Below, piece after piece: positions 1-7,546 of a DNA stretch of 64,000 bases. The stretch comes from Corynebacterium hansenii (GTDB lineage Bacteria > Actinomycetota > Actinomycetes > Mycobacteriales > Mycobacteriaceae). The translations under genes and the position numbers were made by a program. The notes beneath the pieces are model-generated. The model did not search any database. It saw only the letters and a program-made list of their open reading frames with translations, and was not told the DNA's origin. The DNA is taken from contig NZ_CP047211.1 of NCBI RefSeq assembly GCF_030408795.1, positions 310,001-374,000 of the forward strand, read 5' to 3'. Within the stretch, counting starts at the first letter, position 1. The number at the start of each line of letters is the position of its first letter.

Positions 1-452
1 TGCGCGAGGACCCCACCACTGTGGCCCGCGTGGAGGAACTCAAGGCGGATCTGCTGGGTTCGCGGGCCGTGGTGGCCGCGCCGGGTGCGATCTGGAAGTC
101 GACGTCTCAGTCGCTGATCGACTCCGCCCGCGATCCGGAGTCGCTGTTGCGCCGCAAGATCGCGGAGGCCGCGGAGCGCTACGGGCACAGGCTCAACGAT
201 GATGCCGAGCTGCGGGCGTCGATCGATCGCCGCATCGAGAAGGGCGCCGCTTTCCTGGCGGAGAACTACGCCGGCGAGATCACGTCGATCATCTCGGAGA
301 CCGTCGAGCGGTGGGACGCCGACGAGGCCTCGCGGAAAATCGAGCTGATGGTCGGCCGCGACCTCCAGTTCATCCGCGTCAACGGCACGCTCGTCGGGTC
401 GCTGGCGGGGCTGGCCATCTACACGTTTTCCACGCTGATCTTCGGCGGCTGA
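1..452 (+). CDS. DUF445 family membrane protein, C-terminal part (5' end outside window)
   Basis: The frame is open from base 3 and ends at TGA 450-452, so this is the last ~149 codons of a gene that starts upstream. The fragment is helical and charged (runs such as RRIEKGAAFLAENYAGEI) and ends in one hydrophobic segment, GSLAGLAIYTFSTLIFGG, that can anchor it in the membrane. The pattern near the end, RDLQFIRVNGTLVGSLAGL, is typical of the DUF445 C-terminus. DUF445 proteins have no agreed biochemical role. Its place just before an HbhA-like gene matches the M. tuberculosis order around Rv0473-Rv0475 (from memory). An internal ATG or GTG could be mistaken for a start, but the homologous region continues upstream. 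Confidence 0.8.
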   Translation, partial: REDPTTVARVEELKADLLGSRAVVAAPGAIWKSTSQSLIDSARDPESLLRRKIAEAAERYGHRLNDDAELRASIDRRIEKGAAFLAENYAGEITSIISETVERWDADEASRKIELMVGRDLQFIRVNGTLVGSLAGLAIYTFSTLIFGG

Positions 453-564
453 GCCCCACCGGGCACGCTCCGCCGCATTCGGGACCAGTGCCGGGAACAA
501 TGCGCTGACGTGGAGCGTTGGGGTACGTAGACTGGGGCACACGGCCAATCAGCGAGGAGCAGAC

Positions 565-1881
565 ATGTCCGATCACGACCGCACCGATCCCATCGACGGC
601 AACGACGGCACCGACCGTCCCGAGGACCCCAAGGGCACCGGCGGGGGTGCGCGGGATGACCGCGGCACCGATGCCGTCGGCGGCGCCGATGCGGGCGCCC
701 GCGACGAGCGCGAGGCCCGCGACGAGATGCGCGCGCAGGTCCTGGATCTGATCAAGACCCCGTTTTACGCGTGGATCGGCGCCGGCGTGCGCACGGTCGA
801 GATCCTGGGCGACATCGGGGCCCGGGTCCGCGCCGAGGAGGAGGCCCGCGATGCGGCGGGCGATTCGCTTGGCGACGACGCCGCGGCCGCCGGTGCGGCC
901 GGGGATCGCGAGCCCTCGGGCATCGCCGATGACGTCGCCGGCCGCGTGGCCGATGCGCGCCGGAAGGTCCGCGATCTCGGGGACAACGCCGGGGAGCAGT
1001 CCCGGGAGGCGTTCCTCAAGGCTCTCGACGCCGCCCAGACGGCGTTCAATGATGCCCTGACGAAGGCGCAGGCCGGCGGCGACCGTGCGTTTGCCACGGC
1101 CCATTCGCTGCCCGACGACGTCGCGGCCCGCGCGGAGCAGCTCAAGCCGGAGCAGCTGCGCGCGGTGGCGGACGGTTACCTCGAGGCCGCCTCGAAGATC
1201 TACCGGGAGCTCGCCGCCCGCGGCGAGCAGGCCGTGGACGAGGGCGTGAACGTGGCCAGGGAGCGCCGTGCGTCCTTCGGGGCCGTGGGCTTCCCGGGCG
1301 GGCGCGCGGGCGCCGAGGGCGACGAGAACAAGCCGGGCCGCGCCACCGACCCGGTGTCGGCGATCTTCGGCAAGCTGCCCTTCGCCGGTGCCGCCGCCGA
1401 GCGCGTGACGGGTTCCCTCGAGGACGTCGCCCGCGAGACCATGAAGCCCCTGCAGGATGCGGGCCAGGAATTCCTGAGCCGTTTCGACCAGGATGAGCTG
1501 TCCAACCGCGTGGAGTCGATCCTGCACCAGGCCGCCGACGTCACCGAGCAGCTGCTGGGCGCCCTCCGCGCCGAGAGCGCTTCGGCGGGGTCCGGCGAGA
1601 AGGCCGCGGAGGGCGATGTGGTGGACGCGGAGCCTGACGTCGTGGATGGCGAGGTCGTGGATCTCGGCGGCGCCGAGAACGCGGCCGGGATGGCGGCGGA
1701 CGTTCCCGCCGCCGATGAGGCCGCCGACGCGGCGGAGACCGTGTCCGCCGGCGACGAAGCCGTCGCCGACGCGATGGGCGGCGAGAAGGCCGCTGCCGGC
1801 GAGACCGATGCCGACAAGGCCGACGACGCCGGCAGCACCGGTGGCGCCGACGAGACGAAGGGGGATGCAGCGGACCGATGA
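565..1881 (+). CDS. HbhA-like coiled-coil protein with acidic tail
   Basis: A 438-residue protein of low complexity. Residues 1-55 are Asp/Gly/Arg rich. Residues 60-81 (LDLIKTPFYAWIGAGVRTVEI) form a conserved hydrophobic helix. Residues ~194-228 (PEQLRAVADGYLEAASKIY) match the core of mycobacterial heparin-binding hemagglutinin HbhA, which has an EELRKAAEGYLEAA-type segment. Further Ala-rich amphipathic helices follow. HbhA ends in Lys-Ala-Pro repeats that bind heparin; this protein ends in about 100 residues rich in Asp, Glu and Ala, so heparin binding by the known mechanism is unlikely. No signal peptide is visible. It overlaps the next gene by ATGA, suggesting coupled translation. The N-terminal ATG follows GAGGAGCAGAC, a reasonable ribosome site. 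The family call rests on the short core and on synteny. Confidence 0.7.
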   Translation: MSDHDRTDPIDGNDGTDRPEDPKGTGGGARDDRGTDAVGGADAGARDEREARDEMRAQVLDLIKTPFYAWIGAGVRTVEILGDIGARVRAEEEARDAAGDSLGDDAAAAGAAGDREPSGIADDVAGRVADARRKVRDLGDNAGEQSREAFLKALDAAQTAFNDALTKAQAGGDRAFATAHSLPDDVAARAEQLKPEQLRAVADGYLEAASKIYRELAARGEQAVDEGVNVARERRASFGAVGFPGGRAGAEGDENKPGRATDPVSAIFGKLPFAGAAAERVTGSLEDVARETMKPLQDAGQEFLSRFDQDELSNRVESILHQAADVTEQLLGALRAESASAGSGEKAAEGDVVDAEPDVVDGEVVDLGGAENAAGMAADVPAADEAADAAETVSAGDEAVADAMGGEKAAAGETDADKADDAGSTGGADETKGDAADR

Positions 1882-2195
1882 TTTTCGAGATCTACAGGAT
1901 GATCGAGGTCATCTTCCGCATCGCCCTGCCGATGCTGCTGGCCGTTGCCGCAGTGGTCGGGCTGGTGATGGTTCTGACCACGCGGGCCGACGCGTTCGAC
2001 GCGGCCGACCGCAAGAGCAAGGGCGTGTGGGCGGGGATGCTCGCGGGTTCCGCGGCGTTCCTGGCGTTCCCGATGATCGGGTGGATGATGCTCGGCATCC
2101 CGATCATCGCGTCGCTCGTGATCACGGGGATCTACTGGCTCGACGTGCGCCCGCAGATCCGCGGCATCCTGGACAACGCCCAGGGCGGTTGGTAG
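1878..2195 (+). CDS. DUF2516 family membrane protein
   Basis: A 105-residue integral membrane protein. Three hydrophobic segments are visible: residues ~5-31 (a helix ending in the GLVMVLTT region), ~48-66 and ~70-88. A short cytoplasmic loop, TRADAFDAADRKSKGVWAG, lies between the first two and is typical of the family. The C-terminus reads YWLDVRPQIRGILDNAQGGW. Function is unknown. Its ATG overlaps the TGA of the HbhA-like gene by four bases, so the two are probably one operon, and the same pair is adjacent in mycobacteria (Rv0475-Rv0476). Nothing in the sequence indicates a catalytic role. Confidence 0.8.
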   Translation: MIFEIYRMIEVIFRIALPMLLAVAAVVGLVMVLTTRADAFDAADRKSKGVWAGMLAGSAAFLAFPMIGWMMLGIPIIASLVITGIYWLDVRPQIRGILDNAQGGW

Positions 2196-2583
2196 CGCCG
2201 CCCGGTTACGCACCGCGCGGAGCGTCCCCGCTCACCGACTGTCGTGCCCCGGTAGGCAGCTGACGCCGCCCACCAGGGCATTGACGTACCCGGCGTGGCC
2301 GTGCGACCCACCCGCTGGTTAACCCACCCCGTGCAGCGTCCCGTCGTCCCGCTCGTCAACCCACCCGCTGGTTAACCCACCCCGAATGCGCAGACCCACC
2401 CGCTGTAACGGGTGGGTCTGCGCATTCGGGGTGGGTTAGCGGCGAAGGCCAGGTGGCCGGGCACCATTCGGGGTGGGTTAGCCGCGGAGGTGCCGTCGTT
2501 GAGCCCGTGAAGGTGCGGCGTGGCAGCGACGGCAGCCCCGCCGGCGCGGCCGGTCACCATTCTGGGTGGGTTAGCCGCCGCAA
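2196..2583. repeat. Intergenic repeat cluster with a 29-bp perfect hairpin
   Basis: No gene is seen in these 388 bases. They hold two families of related short repeats. A 26-bp unit built from ACCCACCCG and CTGGTTAACCCACCCCG occurs at 2306-2331 and 2359-2384. The unit ATTCGGGGTGGGTTAGC occurs at 2424-2440, 2466-2482 and, with one change, 2559-2575; it is the reverse complement of part of the first family. Where the two families meet, 2374-2402 and 2409-2437 form a perfect 29-bp inverted repeat around the 6-base loop CTGTAA. The region lies between the converging DUF2516 and purU genes, so the hairpin may end transcription, but it has no T-run. Confidence 0.85.
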
Positions 2584-3489
2584 CTAGTCGAAGACGACCG
2601 TTCGGTTGCCGTAGACCTGCACGCGGTCCTCGAGGTGCCAACGCAGGCCGCGGGCCAGCACCTGCTTCTCGGCGTCGCGGCCCTCGCGCTGCATGTCGCG
2701 CGGGGTGTCCTTGTGGGACACGCGGATGACGTCCTGCTCGATGATCGGGCCGTCGTCGAGGTCCGACGTCGCGTAGTGGCAGGTCGCGCCGATGAGCTTC
2801 ACGCCGCGCTTGTGCGCCTGGTGGTACGGCCGGGCGCCCATGAACGAGGGCAGGAAGCTGTGGTGGATGTTGATGGCGCGGCCCTCCCACATCTCGCACA
2901 GGTCCGGCGGCAGGATCTGCATGAACCGGGCCAGGACGATGGCGTCGGGGTTTTCGGCGTTGACCAGTTCGGCGACCTCGTCGAAGGCGCGGCGCTTGCC
3001 GATGGCGTCCTTGGGGAACGGCACGTGGTGGAACGGCACGCCGTGGGCGCGGGCCAGCGGCTCGAGGTTGTCGTGGTTGCCGATGACCGCGGCGACGTCC
3101 ATGGGGTAGTCGTTCTGGTCCACGCGGCCCAGGAGGTCCTGCAGGCAGTGGCCTTCCTTGGTCACCAGGATGACCGCCCGCTTGGGCACGCCGTTGTCGG
3201 AGATCTTCCAGCGGGCCTCGGGGCCGAGCTGCTCGACGATGGGACGGAAGGCCTCGCGGACCTCCTCGAGGGTCATGTCGAGTTCGTCGGCGCGGACGGC
3301 CTGGCGGGTGAAGAACCACTTGCTCTCGGGGTCGGAGAAGAAGTGGGCCTCGGTGATCCAGGCGCCGATCCCGGTGAGGAACGACGACAGGTGGGAGACG
3401 ATGCCGGTCGAATCGGGGCAGCCGAGCGTGAGGATGTACTGGCGCTCCTGGGGGGCCTGCTTCGGTTGGGCCAACGGTGAACGGGTCAT
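2584..3489 (-). CDS. purU: Formyltetrahydrofolate deformylase PurU
   Basis: Hydrolyses 10-formyl-tetrahydrofolate to formate and tetrahydrofolate, balancing one-carbon pools and feeding formate to PurT-type purine synthesis. The 301 residues show an N-terminal ACT domain (~residues 15-90, starting QYILTLGCPDSTGIVSHLSSFL) and a formyltransferase-fold catalytic domain. The latter carries AVIGNHDNLEPLA, a conserved ARFMQILPPDLCEMW segment, INIHHSFLPSF with the catalytic His, and ATSDLDDGPIIEQD with the catalytic Asp. The start at 3489 (MTRSPLAQ) was chosen because homologues begin near here and TAAAAT stands 7 nt upstream, as for a leaderless mRNA; an in-frame start 20 codons further up would overlap the promoter. 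It diverges from the DeoC-like gene with 37 bp between the starts. Confidence 0.93.
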   Translation of the reverse strand: MTRSPLAQPKQAPQERQYILTLGCPDSTGIVSHLSSFLTGIGAWITEAHFFSDPESKWFFTRQAVRADELDMTLEEVREAFRPIVEQLGPEARWKISDNGVPKRAVILVTKEGHCLQDLLGRVDQNDYPMDVAAVIGNHDNLEPLARAHGVPFHHVPFPKDAIGKRRAFDEVAELVNAENPDAIVLARFMQILPPDLCEMWEGRAINIHHSFLPSFMGARPYHQAHKRGVKLIGATCHYATSDLDDGPIIEQDVIRVSHKDTPRDMQREGRDAEKQVLARGLRWHLEDRVQVYGNRTVVFD

Positions 3490-3526
3490 TCCCTGGATTT
3501 TAGTCCCCGCGCCTACGCTGGGGGCC
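3490..3526. promoter_or_regulatory. Back-to-back leaderless promoters of purU and the deoC-like gene
   Basis: The 37 bp between the two divergent starts contain a minus-strand hexamer TAAAAT (plus 3497-3502), 7 nt from the purU ATG, and a plus-strand hexamer TACGCT (3514-3519), 7 nt from the deoC-like ATG at 3527. Both spacings place transcription start at or next to the start codon. No clear -35 hexamer is visible. Prediction from sequence only. Confidence 0.5.
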
Positions 3527-4276
3527 ATGAGCCAGCAGTTGCCGCCCACGCCGCGGATCCCCGCGCGGCATGCCGCGAAAACCGATGTCGCCGTCCTCGA
3601 TCCCGAACTGCCCGCCGCCGTCGTCCGGTCGGCCGTCGCCGCCGCGGCCGGTGCGGGGTGCGCGGGCGTGCGGTTGTTGCCCGCGATGCTCGATCAGCTC
3701 GGCGAGGGCGGGGCGGGACGGCTCCGGCTCGGGGCGGTCTGCGGCTTTCCGACGGGCCGGTCCCACGTTCTGGTGAAGGCCGCCGAAGCGCGGTTGGCCG
3801 CGGAACACGGCGCCCATGATGTGGCGGTGGTCGTGGATCGGGCGGCGGTGGCGGCCGGCGACGCCAACGCGGTGCTGTCCGAGGTCGTGGCGCTGCGCGG
3901 GGCGGTGGCGGCGCCGACGCAGCTGACCATCGTCGTGGAGGCCGGTCTCCATGCGTCGGGGGTGCTCGACGACGACACCTTCGACGCGATCATCGGGGCG
4001 ATCGCGGCCGGCGGCGCCGACGCGGTGGCCACATCCACGGGTTGGGCGCGGCCGGGTGGAGGGGGCGCGGCCGCCGCGGCCGGGGCCGAGCAGATCCTCC
4101 GCATCCGCGCCGCGGCGCCGGGACTGGGCATCATCGCCGTAGTGCACGGGGAAGCGGTCGATGTGAAAACGGTCGACGGGGAAGCGGGGGAGGCGTCGGC
4201 GTCGTCAAGCGATCGGGCCGGTGAGCTGCTGGCCGCCGGGGCCCACGTGGTGCAGGCGGAATACGAGCCGCAGTAG
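3527..4276 (+). CDS. DeoC-like protein lacking the aldolase catalytic residues
   Basis: A 249-residue protein of the class I aldolase (DeoC) family. The fold landmarks are present: GCAGVRLLPAMLDQL, LGAVCGFPTGRSHVLVKAAEA, ADAVATSTGW. Against E. coli DeoC, aligned by eye, the Schiff-base lysine K167 (KTSTG) is Ala168. The proton-relay Asp102 is Ala100, Lys137 is Thr134, and the K201 region (KPAGGVR) is replaced by AVVHGEAVDVK. Deoxyribose-5-phosphate aldolase activity is therefore very unlikely. The reading frame is intact and the position downstream of hbhA/DUF2516 is that of deoC in mycobacteria, so the gene seems kept for another role. The ATG at 3527 follows TACGCT by 7 nt. The C-terminus is shortened and Ser/Ala rich. 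Confidence 0.75.
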   Translation: MSQQLPPTPRIPARHAAKTDVAVLDPELPAAVVRSAVAAAAGAGCAGVRLLPAMLDQLGEGGAGRLRLGAVCGFPTGRSHVLVKAAEARLAAEHGAHDVAVVVDRAAVAAGDANAVLSEVVALRGAVAAPTQLTIVVEAGLHASGVLDDDTFDAIIGAIAAGGADAVATSTGWARPGGGGAAAAAGAEQILRIRAAAPGLGIIAVVHGEAVDVKTVDGEAGEASASSSDRAGELLAAGAHVVQAEYEPQ

Positions 4277-4310
4277 GCCCGCGTGCCCAATCGTCGGGGC
4301 AGGGCCGGGT

Positions 4311-5702
4311 TCAGGCGTCCGCGGGAGAGCCCCCGACATCGCGGGGACTGACGTCGCGGAGGCTGCGGCGGAAATGGCGGAGCATGAGGACGGCGGTCGT
4401 CGCCAAGCCCAGCGTCAGGCCCCACCACACGCCGGCGGCGCCGAGATGCGCCCCGAACGCGAGCGCCAGCGCGGCCGGCAGCCCGACGATCCAGTAGCCG
4501 ACCACCGAAAGCCGGAACCCGGAGACCGTGTCGCCGAGCCCGCGCAGCAAACCGAGGCCGATGTTCTGGGCCGAGTCCGCGAATTGCATGACGACTCCGA
4601 TGAGCAGCAGGGAAGCGGCCAGGGAAACCGTGGCGGGATCGCCGTCGCGGCCGAGGAACGGCGCCAGGACCAGCTCCGGGGCCGCCGCGTAGAAGACGCC
4701 CGAGATGACCACCGCCGCGAGCATGTGCCCGAGCGCGAGCCGCATGACCGCCAGCGCCCCGGCGGCATCACCGGAGCCCGTCTGGCGGCTCACGAGGATC
4801 GAGGAGGCGTGGGAAAAGCCGATGGCGAGCTGGAAGACGATGAAGGTGACCTGGTAGACCACGTTGTGCGCGGCCAGCGCGGTCGCCGAGATCGACCCCA
4901 TGACGAAGGCCAGCACGGAGAACATGCCGGCCTCGGACGCGTAGGTGGCCGACACCGGGACGCCGAGCCGCGCGAGGGAGCGGACGTCCGCAGCGGCGGC
5001 CCACCAGAAGGCGGGGGAGAAGCACGGGGCCAGGACGTCGTCGCGGCGCACCACCGCCCAAAACGCCACCAGGACCGCCGCATGCACAACCGACGTCGAC
5101 GCGCCGATGCCCGCCAGGCCCATCACCGGGAAAGGCCCCCAACCGTGGATCAGCGCCAGGTTCAGCGCGGCGTTCACCGCGATGGAGGCGACCGTGATCC
5201 CCAGCATGCCGCGCGGCCGCCGCATGCCGACCGTGAACTGGCGGATCACCTGGAACCACAGGCAGGGCAGAAGGCCCGGGGCGAGCGCCCACAGCATCGG
5301 CCGCGCGGCGTCGACCACCCCGCCGGGCTGGCCGAGAAACGGCAGCAGGGCGCCGATGCCGACGATGGCCAGCGCCCCGACGAGCGCGGCGACCGTGGCC
5401 ACGAGGAAACCCGCGCGGACGTGCGCGCGCACCCGGTCGCGGCCCGCGGATGACGAATCGGCGGCCGCGACCTGGTTGCCGAGCGGTACGACGAGACCGA
5501 CGCCCATGGTGCGGACCTGATTGAAGATCACGACCGCGAGACCGCCGCCGGCGAGCGCCTCGACCCCGAGCAAGCCCATCATCGCGGTGTCCGTCGTGGA
5601 CAGGGCGATCTGCGCCAGTTGGGTGCCCGCGATGGGGGCCGCCAGGGCCACCAATTGCCGGCGGAGGGAACCGGGCGGGGTCGCGGCGGGGGCTGAGCTC
5701 AT
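4311..5702 (-). CDS. MATE family multidrug/toxin efflux protein
   Basis: A 463-residue polytopic membrane protein with about 12 hydrophobic segments, the usual MATE size and topology. The N-terminus reads LRRQLVALAAPIAGTQLAQIALSTTDTAMMG, and related segments recur in the second half (LARLGVPVSATYASEAGMFSVL), matching the two-lobe MATE architecture. MATE proteins export cationic compounds in exchange for Na+ or H+; no substrate can be read from the sequence. The ATG at 5702 is preceded on its strand by AGGAATCCG, a good ribosome site. The frame stays open upstream, but that part is Pro/Arg rich and has no homologous look. It diverges from the ABC importer. Confidence 0.88.
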   Translation of the reverse strand: MSSAPAATPPGSLRRQLVALAAPIAGTQLAQIALSTTDTAMMGLLGVEALAGGGLAVVIFNQVRTMGVGLVVPLGNQVAAADSSSAGRDRVRAHVRAGFLVATVAALVGALAIVGIGALLPFLGQPGGVVDAARPMLWALAPGLLPCLWFQVIRQFTVGMRRPRGMLGITVASIAVNAALNLALIHGWGPFPVMGLAGIGASTSVVHAAVLVAFWAVVRRDDVLAPCFSPAFWWAAAADVRSLARLGVPVSATYASEAGMFSVLAFVMGSISATALAAHNVVYQVTFIVFQLAIGFSHASSILVSRQTGSGDAAGALAVMRLALGHMLAAVVISGVFYAAAPELVLAPFLGRDGDPATVSLAASLLLIGVVMQFADSAQNIGLGLLRGLGDTVSGFRLSVVGYWIVGLPAALALAFGAHLGAAGVWWGLTLGLATTAVLMLRHFRRSLRDVSPRDVGGSPADA

Positions 5703-6004
5703 CGGATTCCTGTGCGGGGTTGGGGGCGGGGCCGGTGGGTGCGGAGTAGGCGGAGGGGGCGATCGGCTGCGGGGACCGGGGTCCGCCGTGCGAAACCGGG
5801 GCGCTGCGCCGGCGGGCCGAATCGCCGGAGCATCACTCCGAGGAATCTCACCATAGGTGAGGCAAACCACGCTAGGTTATGCTGTGATTCTTTCACGCAC
5901 ATCGACGCGAGGCTGCTCCAGGGTGCCGGGCGAACCGTCCGGTGCGGTGGCCGTCGCAAAGCTTCGTCGGCCCGGCACCCCGGGCCCGACAGGAAGGTGG
6001 GGAC
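5703..6004. promoter_or_regulatory. Divergent control region with possible DtxR box
   Basis: These 302 bases separate the MATE gene and the ABC importer and hold no convincing gene. At 5853-5871 the sequence ATAGGTGAGGCAAACCACG resembles the 19-bp DtxR/IdeR iron box TTAGGTTAGCCTAACCTAA at about 13 of 19 positions. Seven bases downstream is a candidate -10, TATGCT (5878-5883), so a bound repressor would cover the promoter of the importer genes. AAGGTGGGGAC just before 6005 is the ribosome site of the binding protein. The similarity was judged by eye. Confidence 0.4.
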
Positions 6005-7546
6005 ATGCCCGCAATTGACCGGCGGCGTTTTCTGATCGGAACTGCCGGGGTCGCGGCACTGGCGGCGCTGTCCGCCTGCGGGCGAAACAGCGGGACGGAG
6101 GACACCCCGGAAGGCGCCGGCGACGCGCCCCGGGAGGGCGGCACGCTCCGCGTCGGGGTGCTGGGGAAGCCGGACGCCACCCAGCAGGACCCGCACCAGA
6201 ACCTGTCCAACGACAGCGACTTCCTGATCATGTCGCTGGTCTACGACGCGCTCACCGTGCCGAACCGGGACGAGAACGTCGCCCCGCGGTTGGCCCGCAG
6301 CTGGGAGCAATCCCCGGACGGCCGGACCTGGACGTTCACCATCGCCGATGGCGCGACGTTCCACGACGGCACGCCCGTCACCGCGGAAGACGTCGTGTGG
6401 TCCCTGCGGCGGATCGCGAAGGACAAGACGATCGCGTTCAAGGTGCCCGTGCCCGCCGACCAGGTGCGGGTCGTCGACGACACCCGCTTCTCGCTGACGT
6501 CTCCGCAGCCGAACAGCCAGATCCCGCTGCTGGTGCGGCTGGTCACCTTCGTCATGAAGAAGGGCGCCGAGCCCGGGGACTGGAGCGGCTCCGGGCCGTT
6601 CAAGATGGACTCGTACTCCGACGGCCGCGCCAGGCTGGTGCGCAACGAAGCGTGGCACGGCGGCGCCCCGCACCTCGACGCCATCGAGGTGATCCCGTTC
6701 GCCTCCGCCGAAGCAATGGGCAACGCGATCCAGGGCGGCGACATCGACCTCGCCTCGGCCGTCGGCGCCGTCGCCGGCCGCACCGCGGAGGCGAACGACC
6801 GGCTCACCGTGATCCGCCGCCCCAACGACTCCGTGATGCCGATCATCATGCGCACGGCCTCGGGGCCCTTCGCCGACCCGAGGGTCCGCGAGGCCATGCG
6901 GCTGATCGTGGACCGGCCCCGGATGGTGGAGTCGATTCTCTCCGGGTACGGCGCGGTCGGCAACGACATCCTCGGCACCGGCGACCAATTCCACGATGCG
7001 TCGCTGCCCCAGCGGGAACGCGACCTGGAGCGCGCCAAGCGGCTGCTGGCCGAAGCGAACTTCGACACCGCCCGGACGTACGACTTCTTCACCATCGACG
7101 AGGCGACCGGGCAGGTCGACTCCGCGAAGCTCTTCGCCCGCCAGGCCGCGGAAGCCGGCGTCAAGATCGAGGTGAAGGTGCAGGATTCGACGACCTTCTA
7201 CGACTCCACCTGGTGCAAGGCCGACTTGTACATCATGACCTGGGGCACCAACGACTCCGTGGCCTTCTTCGCGGACAAGGTGCTGAAGAAGGACGCGAAG
7301 AACAACGAGACCGGATGGGACGACCCGGCGTTCGAGGCCGCGTACTCCGAGCTGCTCGCCGCCCGGGACGAATCCGCCCAACGCGCGGCGTCGAAGAAGA
7401 TGCAGCGGGCCGAATACGACGGCAGCGGCTACGTGGTGTGGGGGATCGTCGACGGCATCGACGTCGCCGCGAAAACCGTCCGCGGGCTGCCGACCGCCCC
7501 CGGATTCGGCCGCATGCAGCTGGAGAAAGCGTGGCTCGCGTCGTAG
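6005..7546 (+). CDS. Peptide/nickel-type ABC transporter substrate-binding lipoprotein
   Basis: The extracytoplasmic solute-binding subunit (SBP family 5) of an Opp/Dpp/Nik-type importer. The 513 residues begin with a Tat-like signal, DRRRFLIGTAG, and a lipobox, LSAC with Cys at residue 25, so it is exported and lipid-anchored. The family body follows: GGTLRVGVLGKPDATQQDP, LARSWEQSPDGRTWTFTI, TFHDGTPVTAEDVVWSLRR and GSGPFKMDSY. The ATG at 6005 has AAGGTGGGGAC upstream and starts the signal peptide directly. It heads a four-gene operon whose genes all overlap. The substrate is unknown; peptides, metal chelates and opines are all family substrates. The possible DtxR box upstream suggests a metal or siderophore link (inference). 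Confidence 0.9.
   Translation: MPAIDRRRFLIGTAGVAALAALSACGRNSGTEDTPEGAGDAPREGGTLRVGVLGKPDATQQDPHQNLSNDSDFLIMSLVYDALTVPNRDENVAPRLARSWEQSPDGRTWTFTIADGATFHDGTPVTAEDVVWSLRRIAKDKTIAFKVPVPADQVRVVDDTRFSLTSPQPNSQIPLLVRLVTFVMKKGAEPGDWSGSGPFKMDSYSDGRARLVRNEAWHGGAPHLDAIEVIPFASAEAMGNAIQGGDIDLASAVGAVAGRTAEANDRLTVIRRPNDSVMPIIMRTASGPFADPRVREAMRLIVDRPRMVESILSGYGAVGNDILGTGDQFHDASLPQRERDLERAKRLLAEANFDTARTYDFFTIDEATGQVDSAKLFARQAAEAGVKIEVKVQDSTTFYDSTWCKADLYIMTWGTNDSVAFFADKVLKKDAKNNETGWDDPAFEAAYSELLAARDESAQRAASKKMQRAEYDGSGYVVWGIVDGIDVAAKTVRGLPTAPGFGRMQLEKAWLAS

Noticed and set aside
2374..2437. Simple intrinsic terminator
   Set aside because: The hairpin is strong but has no T-run on either strand and is built from repeat units found elsewhere in the gap, so repeat element is the better description. 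A terminator role remains possible.
2372..3319. Minus-strand open frame of 315 codons extending through the repeat cluster
   Set aside because: It is out of frame with purU and runs through the intergenic repeats; Pro/Arg-rich with no motif.
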